Part shown: piece after piece, positions 1 to 7,937 of the stretch | Layout: every line of letters begins with the position of its first letter | How positions within the stretch are numbered: the first letter of the stretch is position 1 | Source: Pseudomonas palmensis | GTDB lineage: Bacteria > Pseudomonadota > Gammaproteobacteria > Pseudomonadales > Pseudomonadaceae | DNA: 43,853 bases | Assembly (NCBI RefSeq): GCF_017848315.1 | Contig: NZ_JAFKEC010000046.1 | Location: 1 to 43,853, forward strand | Direction: 5' to 3' | Translations under genes and position numbers: made by a program | Notes under the pieces: generated by a model | What the model was told of the DNA's origin: nothing | Databases searched by the model: none | The model's input: the letters and a program-made list of their open reading frames with translations, nothing else

Positions 1-2645
1 TTTGCCTGGTAGATCCGACCATCGACCACGACCATCTGGTCTTTCACGTATGGCTCACCTGGGTCGTATGCCTTGAGCCCGTCCAGCGCATCGATCTGGT
101 CTTGCAGGCCATCGATCTTGTCGATGAGCTCCTTGCCCAGCTCAGTCTCGCCAATTTGCCCTGCAATGAGGTCGAGGATCGGCGAAGCATCCATGCCGCT
201 CTGCCCCAGTACGCCGTTGCCCACGGGATACCACGGCCCGATGTTGCCAGTGCGGTCGACGAGGCGTGCCCAGAAGAAGAACGACACGCCCGCAGCCAGC
301 CCCTGCAGCATGAAGTCACGCTGCGGGTATGCCAGGTCGGTGAGTTTCGTGGCCACCGACAGGTCATTGCTTGGGCTGTACCAGATCTCGGTACGCTGTG
401 TGTCCTCGGCGCCGGGCGGAAAGCCCCAGCGCAGGCCGATTGCGAACAGCTCGCTCGAGGCGTTCAGATAAGACACCGCCGGTGGCAGGCCCTCCTTGCC
501 CTTGAGGTCGGTGAGGATCGAGTCTCGCCAGATCGACGAGATATCGAACGCACTGACTGCTCGAACCCGAGCCAGGTACTGGCCGGCGTAGATACCGACC
601 ACATCGACTGAGGTCGCCCCAACGCGTTGCAGCTTTATCCAGTTCCCGTTGTCCTTGCGCCATTCCACGTCGTAGGCCACGGCCCCGTTCACGGCCGGCC
701 AAGCAATGGTCATGGTACTGACCGCGATACCTTGGTCTACGGCATGGTTCGAGGTCAGAACCACGCTCGCCGGTGGAGGAACGACGGTGATCGGGATCAC
801 GCTGATCGGCCGCTCTTCCAGGCGGGCCCCGGTGTCGATATGCGCAAACTTGCTCGGGTCGTACTGCACCGCGCTGATCTCAAACACACCAGGCTCTGGG
901 CGGGTAACGCTTGTCACACGGTACAGCGGTACCGCCAGGTCGTCAGCGTCGAGCGCCCACACCAGCTCAGGCTCCGGTACCACCGAGTAGGCAGTGGTGA
1001 CGGTTACGGCCCGGCCGCTCACCGATTGAACGGTGCGTGCCTGGCAGGTTCCATCCGGCAGGTTGAGGATCAAGCGGTCACCGGCCTTGGCCTGGGTGTC
1101 ACGGTCCAAGCCGATGGTGCGGCCGGATACAGCAGCGATGCGCCCGCCAATTGGCCGGCCCGCCAACAGCTCGTCCGCGACCGGGATCACATAGCCCGGC
1201 AACGGGATTCGCCCATCGAGCCCGACCTTGAAGGTGATGCCTCGATCTCGTGAGTTCGTCAGCAGCGCCCATTTGCCGCGGCGCTGGGCCTCCGATTCGC
1301 GAGTGCAGCCGATCGCGCTAATCTCCAGCACATTGTCGCCGTAGCGGCGCTGCAGCTTCTGGTCGGTCACCGAGGTGACATCGGTGTCGTAGCTGTTCGC
1401 CGGGTTGTCGTAGCTGATCAGGGCGCGGCTGTAGCGCGTGCGCTCCGAGGCGCTCGAATAGGTGAACTTGCCGTCGATGACGTTCGCCCGGGTGTAGGCG
1501 AAGTCGAAGTCGGTGTCGCGCGGCATGTCAGCCAAGCTGTACACCTGCCCCTGCGCCCAGTAGGTCATACCCCGGTAGATCGCCGAGATATCGCGCAGCA
1601 GGCTCCAAGCGTCAGCTTTGCCCTGAAGGTTAAGATTGCAGATGAAACGCGGCTCCTGGCCGCCCCTCCCGTTCGGTACCATCTGGTCGCAGTACTGGGC
1701 GATCCGATAGAGCTCCCACTTGTCGACCTGCCAGGGCTTGATGCGCCGACCCAGACCAAAACGGTCATTCACTGTGATGCCGTAAGTGTGCCAGGCCGGG
1801 TTGTCGGTCCAGGCCTCTTTGAAGGTGCCATCCCAGACCCCGGTGTAAACCCTGGAGCGCGGGTCATAGTTGCTGGGCACCTGAAATTTGCGGGCGTCAC
1901 AGTCCACAGTGACCGCGGGAATGTTGCGGAACTGCTCGGCCGAGAACTCGATGTACAGCAATGCGGTGTTCGGGTATCGGACCTTGGCGTCGATCACCTC
2001 AGTCCGCCCGACGATCTGCATGGTGTCGGCGATCTTGTTGTTGTTCTGGTTAGGCGTCAGCCGGCGGACGCGCAGCAGCCAGCCACTGGTAGCCTTTGGC
2101 AGGTCGATGCGGCGGGTGCGCTCGTAGGTGCTGGTGGTCTTGCCGTCGACAGCCTCCAGCAGCACCTGCTTATACGCGCCGCCGTCAGTAGCGAGGTCCA
2201 CGGCGTATTCAATCCGATAGCCTTTGACGTTCCCTCCTGAATCGACCGATTGCAGCATTGGCCAGGCAAAGCGCAAACGGATTGCTGACAGCTCCAGCCT
2301 GTCGATCGCGCGGATGTAGGCGTTATCGCTGCGCAATTCGACGCTTTCGCTGATCTCGTTCTCGATGGACGGGATGCCTGGGATATGGCCCTGCTCCACC
2401 GATCCGGTACGCCACTCCCACTTCACGTTCGGGAAGTTCAGGTTGCCGGCCGGGTCGGCAAGCGGCGTGCTGTCCAAGTAGATGTCGCGGGCAGTTGGCG
2501 TGCCCTCGAACTCACCCTCGCCCACGGCGATCAGCATTTTTGCCACGGCGATCGAGCGCAGGCTGTCCGGCGCCTCTGTAGGCTGTTTCGGCTTATCCGA
2601 GCCGCCCTTGGCGCCGACGATGTCCAGTTTCTGTGCTGCGCCCAT
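1..2645 (-). CDS. J: Tail tip / host-specificity protein J (partial, C-terminus beyond left edge)
   Basis: The frame is open from an ATG at 2645 to the window edge, giving 881 residues; lambda gpJ has 1132. The protein begins MGAAQKLDIVGAKGG and continues with the N-terminal gpJ pattern (VGEGEFEG, TPLADPAGN, KWEWRTGS). A phage-tail_3-like core follows at about residues 330-500 (DISAIYRGMTYWAQGQ), then fibronectin-III-like repeats from about residue 590. In this family the protein forms the central tip fibre and binds the host receptor. AGGA lies 5' of the ATG. It is the last gene visible in the late operon, after I, and an intrinsic terminator lies in the 56-bp gap between them. The receptor-binding C-terminus is not in the window. 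Confidence 0.93.
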   Translation of the reverse strand, partial: MGAAQKLDIVGAKGGSDKPKQPTEAPDSLRSIAVAKMLIAVGEGEFEGTPTARDIYLDSTPLADPAGNLNFPNVKWEWRTGSVEQGHIPGIPSIENEISESVELRSDNAYIRAIDRLELSAIRLRFAWPMLQSVDSGGNVKGYRIEYAVDLATDGGAYKQVLLEAVDGKTTSTYERTRRIDLPKATSGWLLRVRRLTPNQNNNKIADTMQIVGRTEVIDAKVRYPNTALLYIEFSAEQFRNIPAVTVDCDARKFQVPSNYDPRSRVYTGVWDGTFKEAWTDNPAWHTYGITVNDRFGLGRRIKPWQVDKWELYRIAQYCDQMVPNGRGGQEPRFICNLNLQGKADAWSLLRDISAIYRGMTYWAQGQVYSLADMPRDTDFDFAYTRANVIDGKFTYSSASERTRYSRALISYDNPANSYDTDVTSVTDQKLQRRYGDNVLEISAIGCTRESEAQRRGKWALLTNSRDRGITFKVGLDGRIPLPGYVIPVADELLAGRPIGGRIAAVSGRTIGLDRDTQAKAGDRLILNLPDGTCQARTVQSVSGRAVTVTTAYSVVPEPELVWALDADDLAVPLYRVTSVTRPEPGVFEISAVQYDPSKFAHIDTGARLEERPISVIPITVVPPPASVVLTSNHAVDQGIAVSTMTIAWPAVNGAVAYDVEWRKDNGNWIKLQRVGATSVDVVGIYAGQYLARVRAVSAFDISSIWRDSILTDLKGKEGLPPAVSYLNASSELFAIGLRWGFPPGAEDTQRTEIWYSPSNDLSVATKLTDLAYPQRDFMLQGLAAGVSFFFWARLVDRTGNIGPWYPVGNGVLGQSGMDASPILDLIAGQIGETELGKELIDKIDGLQDQIDALDGLKAYDPGEPYVKDQMVVVDGRIYQA

Positions 2646-2661
2646 GCTTTCCTCCAGGCGT

Positions 2662-2683
2662 AAAAAAACCGCCAGGCGGCGGT
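2662..2683 (-). terminator. Intrinsic terminator between I and J
   Basis: On the minus strand ACCGCC-GCCT-GGCGGT forms a perfect 6-bp stem with a 4-nt loop, followed by seven T. It lies just upstream of J, so J should depend on read-through or antitermination. Confidence 0.7.
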
Positions 2684-2701
2684 CGGTGTTCTGTGTGCGG
2701 G

Positions 2702-3325
2702 TTACATCTGGTCTTCGGCGTAGATCGCGGCACTGATGATGGCGCCGCCCCAGCGTCGACGGCCCAAACAGAGTGGTACGGGGTTGCCGCTGGCAGTGGT
2801 ATTTCGTGCCGAACCAAACGCATACCCAGGTGTGTTTTCAGGGGCGGCACTCGTCTTTAGGCCTTTGGCCTGGGGGCTGAGCATTTGGATGACGCCGCCT
2901 ACCGCAAGAGATACACCGGTCGCACCAACGACCCCCCATGCACCACCAGCCGCGAAACCACCTACCCCACCTGTCGCGATTGTTGCCGCGACAACTAGGG
3001 CAACACCGATGACTGTTTGCAGTAGACCTGCCCGCTTGCTACCAGAAACCACTGGAACGAGCCGAATTTCCTGACATCCGCCGAGGCTAAATTCATCCTC
3101 CCCAGTATTTTTACCGTTCCGAAATACTGCAAACTCGAGCCCTTTCTGCTTCGCACTTACCAGGAATTTCGAGAACCCAGGGTGGTTCGCGTCAATCGCC
3201 TTGACCATCTCATACACGCTTCCCGAATCGAGCAAATAGTTATGTTCTCGGCCATATTTTTTCGCCAAAGATCCGCCCAACAGGATCTTGGTGCGAGGAG
3301 TGTAGTGAGCCGCTGTCATTGCCAT
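2702..3325 (-). CDS. I: Tail assembly protein I
   Basis: A 207-aa protein resembling lambda gpI, which helps assemble the tail tip with K, L and J. The N-terminal half is a soluble alpha/beta domain (residues 8-95, with FRNGKNTGEDEFSLGG). Next is a long hydrophobic Gly/Ala segment (residues about 98-145, TVIGVALVVAATIATGGVGG) and a basic tail (PGYAFGSARNT, LGRRRWGG). This layout is typical of the family. The start at 3325 has GGAG seven bases upstream. In lambda, I directly follows K; here about 6 kb of accessory genes separate them. Confidence 0.85.
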   Translation of the reverse strand: MAMTAAHYTPRTKILLGGSLAKKYGREHNYLLDSGSVYEMVKAIDANHPGFSKFLVSAKQKGLEFAVFRNGKNTGEDEFSLGGCQEIRLVPVVSGSKRAGLLQTVIGVALVVAATIATGGVGGFAAGGAWGVVGATGVSLAVGGVIQMLSPQAKGLKTSAAPENTPGYAFGSARNTTASGNPVPLCLGRRRWGGAIISAAIYAEDQM

Positions 3326-3341
3326 GAGTTACTCCGGGCAC

Positions 3342-3363
3342 AAAAAAGCCGCCCTGGGGCGGC
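3342..3363 (-). terminator. Intrinsic terminator after the lipoprotein gene
   Basis: On the minus strand GCCGCC-CCAG-GGCGGC is followed by six T. It lies 5 bases beyond the lipoprotein stop and marks the end of the Arc/Ant/lipoprotein unit. Confidence 0.75.
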
Positions 3364-3367
3364 AATG

Positions 3368-3718
3368 TTAAAGGCAGCTTTGAACTGCCTCGATTCGTCT
3401 GTTCTTTCGCCAATCCATCAAGCCGGACTGAAAATATATTTCAACTTTCGTTCCGTTATTTACTGGCTTGAAATCTGCAAACTCAACCTGACCGGCACTT
3501 ACAACAGTTTTCCCACCTCCAGGCAATGGCTGAAGAGAGGCGTCGTAATGGGCGCCAGCAAGTGACTGCTCCTGCCAAGCGAACAATACACATTCTGAAA
3601 CTTCGTTCACGGCCTTGGTGCTAGCTAGGGCCCTAGCAGGACCTTCAGCTCTACGCTCCCCCATGGAGGCACACCCCGCCAACACCGCTACCGCCACCGC
3701 CCCAAACAGAATTCGCAT
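3368..3718 (-). CDS. Small phage lipoprotein
   Basis: A 116-aa protein with a clear lipoprotein signal: MRILFGAVAVAVLAGCASMG, with lipobox LAGC and the acylated Cys at residue 16. I chose the ATG at 3718 because AAGGAGGG precedes it; the frame stays open 16 codons further upstream but without signal-peptide character. The mature part has no motif I recognise. It is the last gene of the minus-strand accessory unit and is followed by a terminator. Lipoproteins beside tail-tip genes in other lambdoid phages (for example Cor of N15 and phi80) block receptor use by superinfecting phages. A similar role is possible here, but only position and lipidation support it. Confidence 0.75.
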   Translation of the reverse strand: MRILFGAVAVAVLAGCASMGERRAEGPARALASTKAVNEVSECVLFAWQEQSLAGAHYDASLQPLPGGGKTVVSAGQVEFADFKPVNNGTKVEIYFQSGLMDWRKNRRIEAVQSCL

Positions 3719-3769
3719 GTGATCCCTCCTTGCTAGAGAAGGGATCGTAGCATCTAGTGCCGGCAAGAT

Positions 3770-4090
3770 TTAAGCTGTAATGGCACCTTCAACAAAACCC
3801 AAGGCGGTCAGCACGTCCTTCCTGATATTGAAGGTCCGGCACATGAACAGCATGTGATTGCCATTCTTGGCCTCGTCGAGCATCTCGCGGACTTCTTTGG
3901 ACACCACTGACCGATCCAAAATCATGTTGATCTGAAACTCAGAACCCTCAGGGATCTTGGAGTTGTCCATATCACCCTCGTTAGACCCAAGAATGACGTT
4001 GGCCCTCATTGTCTTCCCAAGATACTCGACCCTCAACACTTCGTTACCTTTGGCGTTTCGCGGTTTTTCTCGGCAGCTCACTGGATTCAT
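3770..4090 (-). CDS. Hypothetical protein in the accessory block
   Basis: A 106-aa soluble protein starting MNPVSCREKPRNAKG and ending GFVEGAITA. The ATG at 4090 has AAGGA about ten bases upstream; the frame stays open 15 codons further without a better ribosome site. I do not recognise the family. It has a mixed alpha/beta look with an acidic, helical middle (SKEVREMLDEAKNG). It lies between the P22-type antirepressor and the lipoprotein on the same strand, so it is probably co-transcribed with them. Confidence 0.6.
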   Translation of the reverse strand: MNPVSCREKPRNAKGNEVLRVEYLGKTMRANVILGSNEGDMDNSKIPEGSEFQINMILDRSVVSKEVREMLDEAKNGNHMLFMCRTFNIRKDVLTALGFVEGAITA

Positions 4091-4162
4091 CTTTGGTATT
4101 CCTTGAGTTGATTTGGGTGCGCCGAAAGCCCGCATGGGCGGGGTTCGGTTTTGTGTGGATGG

Positions 4163-5044
4163 TTACCGCGACAGGCCGTGCGCAACGACCTCTGGCATTT
4201 CAGCCTGCAGCTTCTCGGCCAGGCGCTTCAGGGGCTTGGCCACCGACTCCTTCCAGAGAATCTGCTGGACCGGCTTGCCGTCGCTGTGCTTCTTGCCAGT
4301 GTCGGTGATGACGGCGTACTCCTTGCCATCCGGCGTGACCTCCCAGCGCTTCTTGCCAGGCTTGTAGGCCACATGGTGCTGTAGCCCACACTGGGCCAGC
4401 AGCTTGTTCATGCTTGCCGCACTCATGCCGAACTTCGCGCCAAGCTCGGTTGGCGTGTAGTTCAGCTCCTGGGCTTCATTGACCAGGCGCTTCACACCGG
4501 CCATTTCCATAAGGTCGATACCGATTGCCGAGCGGACCATGCTGTTCGCGCTCAGGATGGCCTGGTTTCCTTCAAGCCCCAAGCTCTCGGCAATTCGCTT
4601 GGCGGCGTCGAAGCTGTCAGCGGCCACCGGTAGGCGCCGCTCAAGCGGTATCGAATCCTCGTTGGCTGCCGGCTGCTGTGCTCGGGGATTTACAGCGTGG
4701 CCATCGTTCCAGTACTGCCAAAGCGCATCATCGCACTCATTCTGATAGTCGATGATCGTCTGTCGAATGCTCTCATCAACCTTTTTCGGGTTGACGCTAT
4801 ACATCCAGGCCGGGAGCTTCTTCAGCGGCAGGCACACCACCTCCCTTGCTTGGTCATCTCCGGGGAGCTGCGTAACCATATGGGTGATGCAGGCCTCGAA
4901 CCTGTCTACCAGCTTTCGGTGCTGAGGCTGCCAAGCCATCCCCATGCCTTCGACGATAGGCCGCATGGGCACGAATGGCTCGTCATGATGCTCAACGATG
5001 AAAAGATTGGTGCCATGAAACGGAACAGTCATCAGCGCGCTCAT
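4163..5044 (-). CDS. Antirepressor with P22_AR_N domain
   Basis: A 293-aa protein. Residues 5-125 match the N-terminal domain of P22-type antirepressors: VPFHGTNLFIVEHHDEPFVP, then GMGMAWQPQHRKL and LPAWMYSVNPKKV. The C-terminal half (about 180-260) carries a helix-turn-helix-like stretch (TPTELGAKFGMSAASMNKLL) and a KilA-C-like end. Antirepressors of this type bind and inactivate prophage repressors. The start overlaps the stop of the preceding BRO-type gene as ATGA, with GGAGAGGG upstream, so the two are translationally coupled. Its target could be this phage's CI or that of a co-resident prophage; the sequence cannot say. Confidence 0.85.
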   Translation of the reverse strand: MSALMTVPFHGTNLFIVEHHDEPFVPMRPIVEGMGMAWQPQHRKLVDRFEACITHMVTQLPGDDQAREVVCLPLKKLPAWMYSVNPKKVDESIRQTIIDYQNECDDALWQYWNDGHAVNPRAQQPAANEDSIPLERRLPVAADSFDAAKRIAESLGLEGNQAILSANSMVRSAIGIDLMEMAGVKRLVNEAQELNYTPTELGAKFGMSAASMNKLLAQCGLQHHVAYKPGKKRWEVTPDGKEYAVITDTGKKHSDGKPVQQILWKESVAKPLKRLAEKLQAEMPEVVAHGLSR

Positions 5045-5970
5045 GCTGCAGCCCTCTCCTTTGGTGCATCAACCGCATAACGCTGAGGCTCTTCCATCAC
5101 ACGACCCAAGCCTTTCACAAAGGAGGTGATTTCCCGCAGCTTGTTGCGGTAGGTGCGAAGCTCCCACCAGGCGCCGCGGATGTCGAAGCCTGCCTTCTCC
5201 AGATCCCACAACAGGCTCTCAAGAGGCGTGGTGCCGTCACGCGTATCGCGAATGTCTTCGAGCGTCACGTCCAGCCACGCCTGTTTTTCGTTGCGGACAG
5301 TCAGCATCCCTTCGCGGATGGCTGCCAGGGCCTCAATTGGGTAGTGGATGTTCAGCGGCAGCTGCAACTGTGGCGGCTCCTTGGCGATGAACTCACCTTC
5401 CAGCACGCTGTAGGCTGCAATGAAATTACAGGCGGCTTCGAACTGGCCAGCCGGGATCAGCTCGGTGCGCGGTACGTTGAAGCGGGTATGCAGGCGATTG
5501 TGCATGGTCAGCGCGAAGCTTTGACGCTTGTCCGCCGCGACCGCTCTGCCCTTGTCCCTGATCAGGCCCTTGATGACGCTCAGCTCGCTCATGCCGATCA
5601 GTTCATCCATGAGGGTTGGCATCTTCGCCTGCTGGTCATCGTAGCGGCCGCGCTTGCGGATCGCTGGCAAGACTTCAGCCGTCACCCACTTCTTGAAACG
5701 CTTGGCCTCGGCCTTGCGACTACGAAGGACCGCCGAGTACAGACCGGACTCATTGATAACCAGCATTTCCTGAGCGCCGCCAGGGGTCGGCACAATCTGC
5801 CGACCCTTCTCGTCCTCATCTAGATTGCGAGTCATGTCCTTGGCTTCTGCGTAAAGCAAGGCAGCCGAAACGTCGGCAGCCACGAACCACGGCTGATCAT
5901 TGATCAACAGCGTGCGCACCTGCTGCTTGCCGAAATTGAACGGAATCACGTTTGTGCTATTATTCGCCAT
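5041..5970 (-). CDS. BRO-N antirepressor with P22_AR_C-like C-terminus
   Basis: From the ATG at 5970 the protein has 309 aa. Residues 10-110 form a BRO-N domain (VRTLLINDQPWFVAADVSAA, AEAKRFKKWVTAEVLPAIRK). The C-terminal half contains HNRLHTRFNVPRTELIPAGQ, typical of the P22 antirepressor C-terminal domain. An in-frame ATG at 6060 with a good AGGAG would add 30 residues and overlap the end of the Arc-like gene. I prefer 5970 because VIPFNF near the start matches the KilA-N gene at 15.9 kb, but 6060 is possible. It lies directly behind the Arc-like gene, as ant follows arc in P22. Confidence 0.85.
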   Translation of the reverse strand: MANNSTNVIPFNFGKQQVRTLLINDQPWFVAADVSAALLYAEAKDMTRNLDEDEKGRQIVPTPGGAQEMLVINESGLYSAVLRSRKAEAKRFKKWVTAEVLPAIRKRGRYDDQQAKMPTLMDELIGMSELSVIKGLIRDKGRAVAADKRQSFALTMHNRLHTRFNVPRTELIPAGQFEAACNFIAAYSVLEGEFIAKEPPQLQLPLNIHYPIEALAAIREGMLTVRNEKQAWLDVTLEDIRDTRDGTTPLESLLWDLEKAGFDIRGAWWELRTYRNKLREITSFVKGLGRVMEEPQRYAVDAPKERAAA

Positions 5971-6037
5971 GACGATTTCTTCCTGGTAGTTGATCTCGTT
6001 ACTCAAAGCCTCAGCGCCTGCCAGCACTGGGGCTTTT

Positions 6038-6211
6038 TCATGCCCGCTGTTTTTGCTCATCCTGCATCTCCTGCTCCAGGGACTTTCTCAAGCGGAAGAC
6101 GATCTCTCCGCTCAGGCTCCGGCCGTTCTCTTCAGCCTTTCCAGCAAGCGCTTTGCGCATCATTTCCATCAGCCGAACGCCCACCACCTTCTTTTCTTTG
6201 GTCGTACTCAC
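6038..6211 (-). CDS. Arc-like ribbon-helix-helix repressor
   Basis: A 57-aa gene starting at GTG 6211 with GAGG seven bases upstream. The central AEENGRSLSGEI matches the Arc/Mnt helix A-turn-helix B signature; P22 Arc has AEENGRSVNSEI. The beta-strand part is KKVVGVRL, and the tail is a Lys/Glu-rich helix. Arc-type proteins bind as paired dimers to operators over the ant promoter and prevent antirepressor overproduction. Here the gene is the first of a unit continuing into two antirepressor genes, and three direct repeats lie just upstream. This is strong by pattern and by context. Confidence 0.85.
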   Translation of the reverse strand: MSTTKEKKVVGVRLMEMMRKALAGKAEENGRSLSGEIVFRLRKSLEQEMQDEQKQRA

Positions 6212-6235
6212 ATCTCCACCTCACTCATGTTTAGT

Positions 6236-6288
6236 TTGTGTAGTTTTGTTCCCTTTGTGTCGTTTGTCAACAACAGTGTTTCGTTTGT
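6236..6288. promoter_or_regulatory. Three direct repeats between the arc-like and XRE genes (candidate operators)
   Basis: On the minus strand, three related sequences ACAAACGAAACAC, ACAAACGACACAA and ACAAAACTACACAA start at 6288, 6267 and 6249, with spacings of 21 and 18 bp, about two helical turns. They lie across the candidate promoter of the arc-like gene and upstream of the XRE gene. They are probable binding sites for the Arc-like or the double-HTH regulator. Confidence 0.5.
6242..6270 (-). promoter_or_regulatory. Candidate promoter of the arc-ant unit
   Basis: On the minus strand a perfect TTGACA (6270-6265) is followed after 17 bp by AAAACT (6247-6242), a weak -10 box. It overlaps the direct repeats, so it is likely a repressible promoter. 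The weak -10 keeps confidence moderate. Confidence 0.4.
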
Positions 6289-6358
6289 TGCATTACTTGC
6301 CTTTAGCGGCATACGCTTGGTATGGGGATAACGCATCCCGAGCAACGCTAGGACACAC

Positions 6359-7018
6359 ATGAACGCAACATTCGCTGAAAGACTTGCTCATCTGAGAGCA
6401 CAAAAGGGCCTAACACAGCGCGAACTAGGCGCCGCAGCCGGGGTCGCCTGGTCGATGATTTCTAAGTACGAAGCCGGAAAATCAATGCCCCGCCTCAAGG
6501 TTCTGATGCGACTGGGAGAAGCACTTGGCGTCTCTGTGGAGGAACTTCAGGGGGCAGAGTCTGGCCGCCCGAGCGTTGAGCTATACGAAGGATTCTCTTC
6601 ACGCCTTCTTGAATTGCGATGCAGGAAAAAAATCAGCCTCCGGCTGCTGTCCAAGAGGACCGGCATAGAAACCTCAGTACTGACCGAGTTCGAGCTAGGA
6701 GATCTCTCTCCGAGCACTGATGACCTCTACAACCTGGCAGACGCCTTAGGAGTCAGCGTGTCAGAACTGGCTGGACAGAAAGATGAAGCGGAAACTGTTC
6801 GAATCAAGCTCTCGTTCGAAGAGAGCCCGGACGAACCCGTAACCTTTGCAGTAACCCCAGAGTCTTACCAATCACTAATCGAGGCGGCAGAGAAATTTAA
6901 ACTCACACCAGGGGAGGTTTTGGCGCGACTCATCGAGTCAGCTGCCGGAGCTGCGAGCGACCCAGGCAATGCCTCAGAGGGCGCTCTTAACCTGCTCGAT
7001 TCGATGAAGCTCCAGTAG
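6359..7018 (+). CDS. Double HTH_XRE regulator with RHH-like tail
   Basis: A 219-aa regulator transcribed away from the arc-ant unit. The first Cro/CI-type HTH covers about residues 6-62 (GLTQRELGAAAGVAWSMISK). A second, more diverged one covers about 75-132 (ISLRLLSKRTGIETSVL). The last 70 residues include TFAVTPESYQSLIEAAEKF and TPGEVLARLIES, which have a strand-helix-helix look like ribbon-helix-helix proteins. The ATG at 6359 has AGGA six bases upstream. In P22 immI the divergent regulator beside arc-ant is Mnt, an RHH protein; here an XRE protein takes that place. It probably controls the antirepressor unit and itself. Confidence 0.8.
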   Translation: MNATFAERLAHLRAQKGLTQRELGAAAGVAWSMISKYEAGKSMPRLKVLMRLGEALGVSVEELQGAESGRPSVELYEGFSSRLLELRCRKKISLRLLSKRTGIETSVLTEFELGDLSPSTDDLYNLADALGVSVSELAGQKDEAETVRIKLSFEESPDEPVTFAVTPESYQSLIEAAEKFKLTPGEVLARLIESAAGAASDPGNASEGALNLLDSMKLQ

Positions 7019-7060
7019 CCCGCGTTGTTTTGCGGCCTAATCTGTAAAGGGCGCAACCCA

Positions 7061-7082
7061 AGCCCGGCCAGCCCGGCTTTTT
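7061..7082 (+). terminator. Terminator after the XRE gene
   Basis: AGCCCGG-CCAG-CCCGGCT pairs with one C-C mismatch and is followed by five T on the plus strand. It lies 43 bases after the XRE stop. Confidence 0.45.
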
Positions 7083-7159
7083 CATAAGCGTCATAAATTA
7101 AAAAACCCAGCGCCCGACCGCGCGATAACGCTGTGCACCTCTTAGCTACGGAAAGCCTC

Positions 7160-7621
7160 ATGAATGAATGGATGAACAATCCGCAACTCTGGATCAACAG
7201 CGTAGTCTCCGCACTTATCGCACTCGCGCTACCACCGCTGTACCGTCTCGGACATGACAAAGCTCAGCTATTGCTGTCCGGAGCAAAGGGCCGGATACGA
7301 TCCTTTTTCCGAGGTCGCAAACTGAAAGACATGAAGCGTATCAAGGCTGCCAGATTTGACAGCGTAAGAATTAACAGAGAGATCGTACTTAGCTACGCGA
7401 TGCTAACGCTGTTTATCTTGACTGCTGCATTGTGCGTTGTGAGTTTCGGGTTTGCACCTAATGAGGCGCATAAGAGCTATGTTCTGGCCATCCTATACGG
7501 CTCGCTAACCGGTATTCCACTTCTGATTTTTGAGTTCGCTTGGCTGGTAACATCTACCCGAGTAGACGAGATGCTGAAGTATCGACGCCGTATCAAACGA
7601 AATGGTCGCCGGCTCTGCTAG
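7160..7621 (+). CDS. Membrane protein of the accessory block
   Basis: A 153-aa inner-membrane protein. Hydrophobic segments lie at about residues 12-30 (SVVSALIALALPPLYRL), 78-102 (YAMLTLFILTAALCVVSFGF) and 113-137 (LAILYGSLTGIPLLIFEFAW). A strongly basic cytoplasmic loop lies between the first two (FFRGRKLKDMKRIKAAR), and the C-terminus is basic. I chose the ATG at 7160, with GGAAAG just upstream. I do not recognise the family. Small membrane proteins in prophage accessory blocks often block DNA entry of superinfecting phages, and its neighbour at 7.9 kb is SieB-like, but no direct evidence assigns a function. Confidence 0.65.
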   Translation: MNEWMNNPQLWINSVVSALIALALPPLYRLGHDKAQLLLSGAKGRIRSFFRGRKLKDMKRIKAARFDSVRINREIVLSYAMLTLFILTAALCVVSFGFAPNEAHKSYVLAILYGSLTGIPLLIFEFAWLVTSTRVDEMLKYRRRIKRNGRRLC

Positions 7622-7680
7622 TTTAGAGATCTGCGCTTTGCTGACTGTTTCATCTCAGCCGTCTTCCACTGGATATCCGC

Positions 7681-7887
7681 GTGTCCGAGTCCATACTTAC
7701 CTTCAAATACCTCAGTCACACCCAGCGGGACGACGGCACGATCGCGAGCTACACCATCGAAGTAACCAACACGCATAGCGATAAAGTCGAAGTGTTCCAA
7801 ATAGAGCCCAGGCACCTTGCCTCAGCACATGAAGCGACTTCTTTTACACCGGTGCATGCTCTACACCGTAAGGCAAAAGAAGCATGA
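7681..7887 (+). CDS. Possible small protein, weakly supported
   Basis: A 68-codon frame from GTG 7681. The N-terminal 50 residues look like a real folded protein (ILTFKYLSHTQRDDGTIASY, EVTNTHSDKVEVFQIEP), while the end is less convincing. There is no clear ribosome-binding site before the GTG. It could be a remnant of a longer gene. It follows the membrane-protein gene on the same strand after a 59-bp gap and runs toward the SieB-like gene. Confidence 0.3.
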   Translation: MSESILTFKYLSHTQRDDGTIASYTIEVTNTHSDKVEVFQIEPRHLASAHEATSFTPVHALHRKAKEA

Positions 7888-7937
7888 GGAAATGATGGTC
7901 GAAATGTTCGATGCTCAGCCAGATCGGTGAATACCCC

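Noticed and set aside
7618..7815. 65-codon minus-strand frame opposite the 7.7-kb frame
   Set aside because: Less protein-like than the plus-strand reading and no ribosome site.
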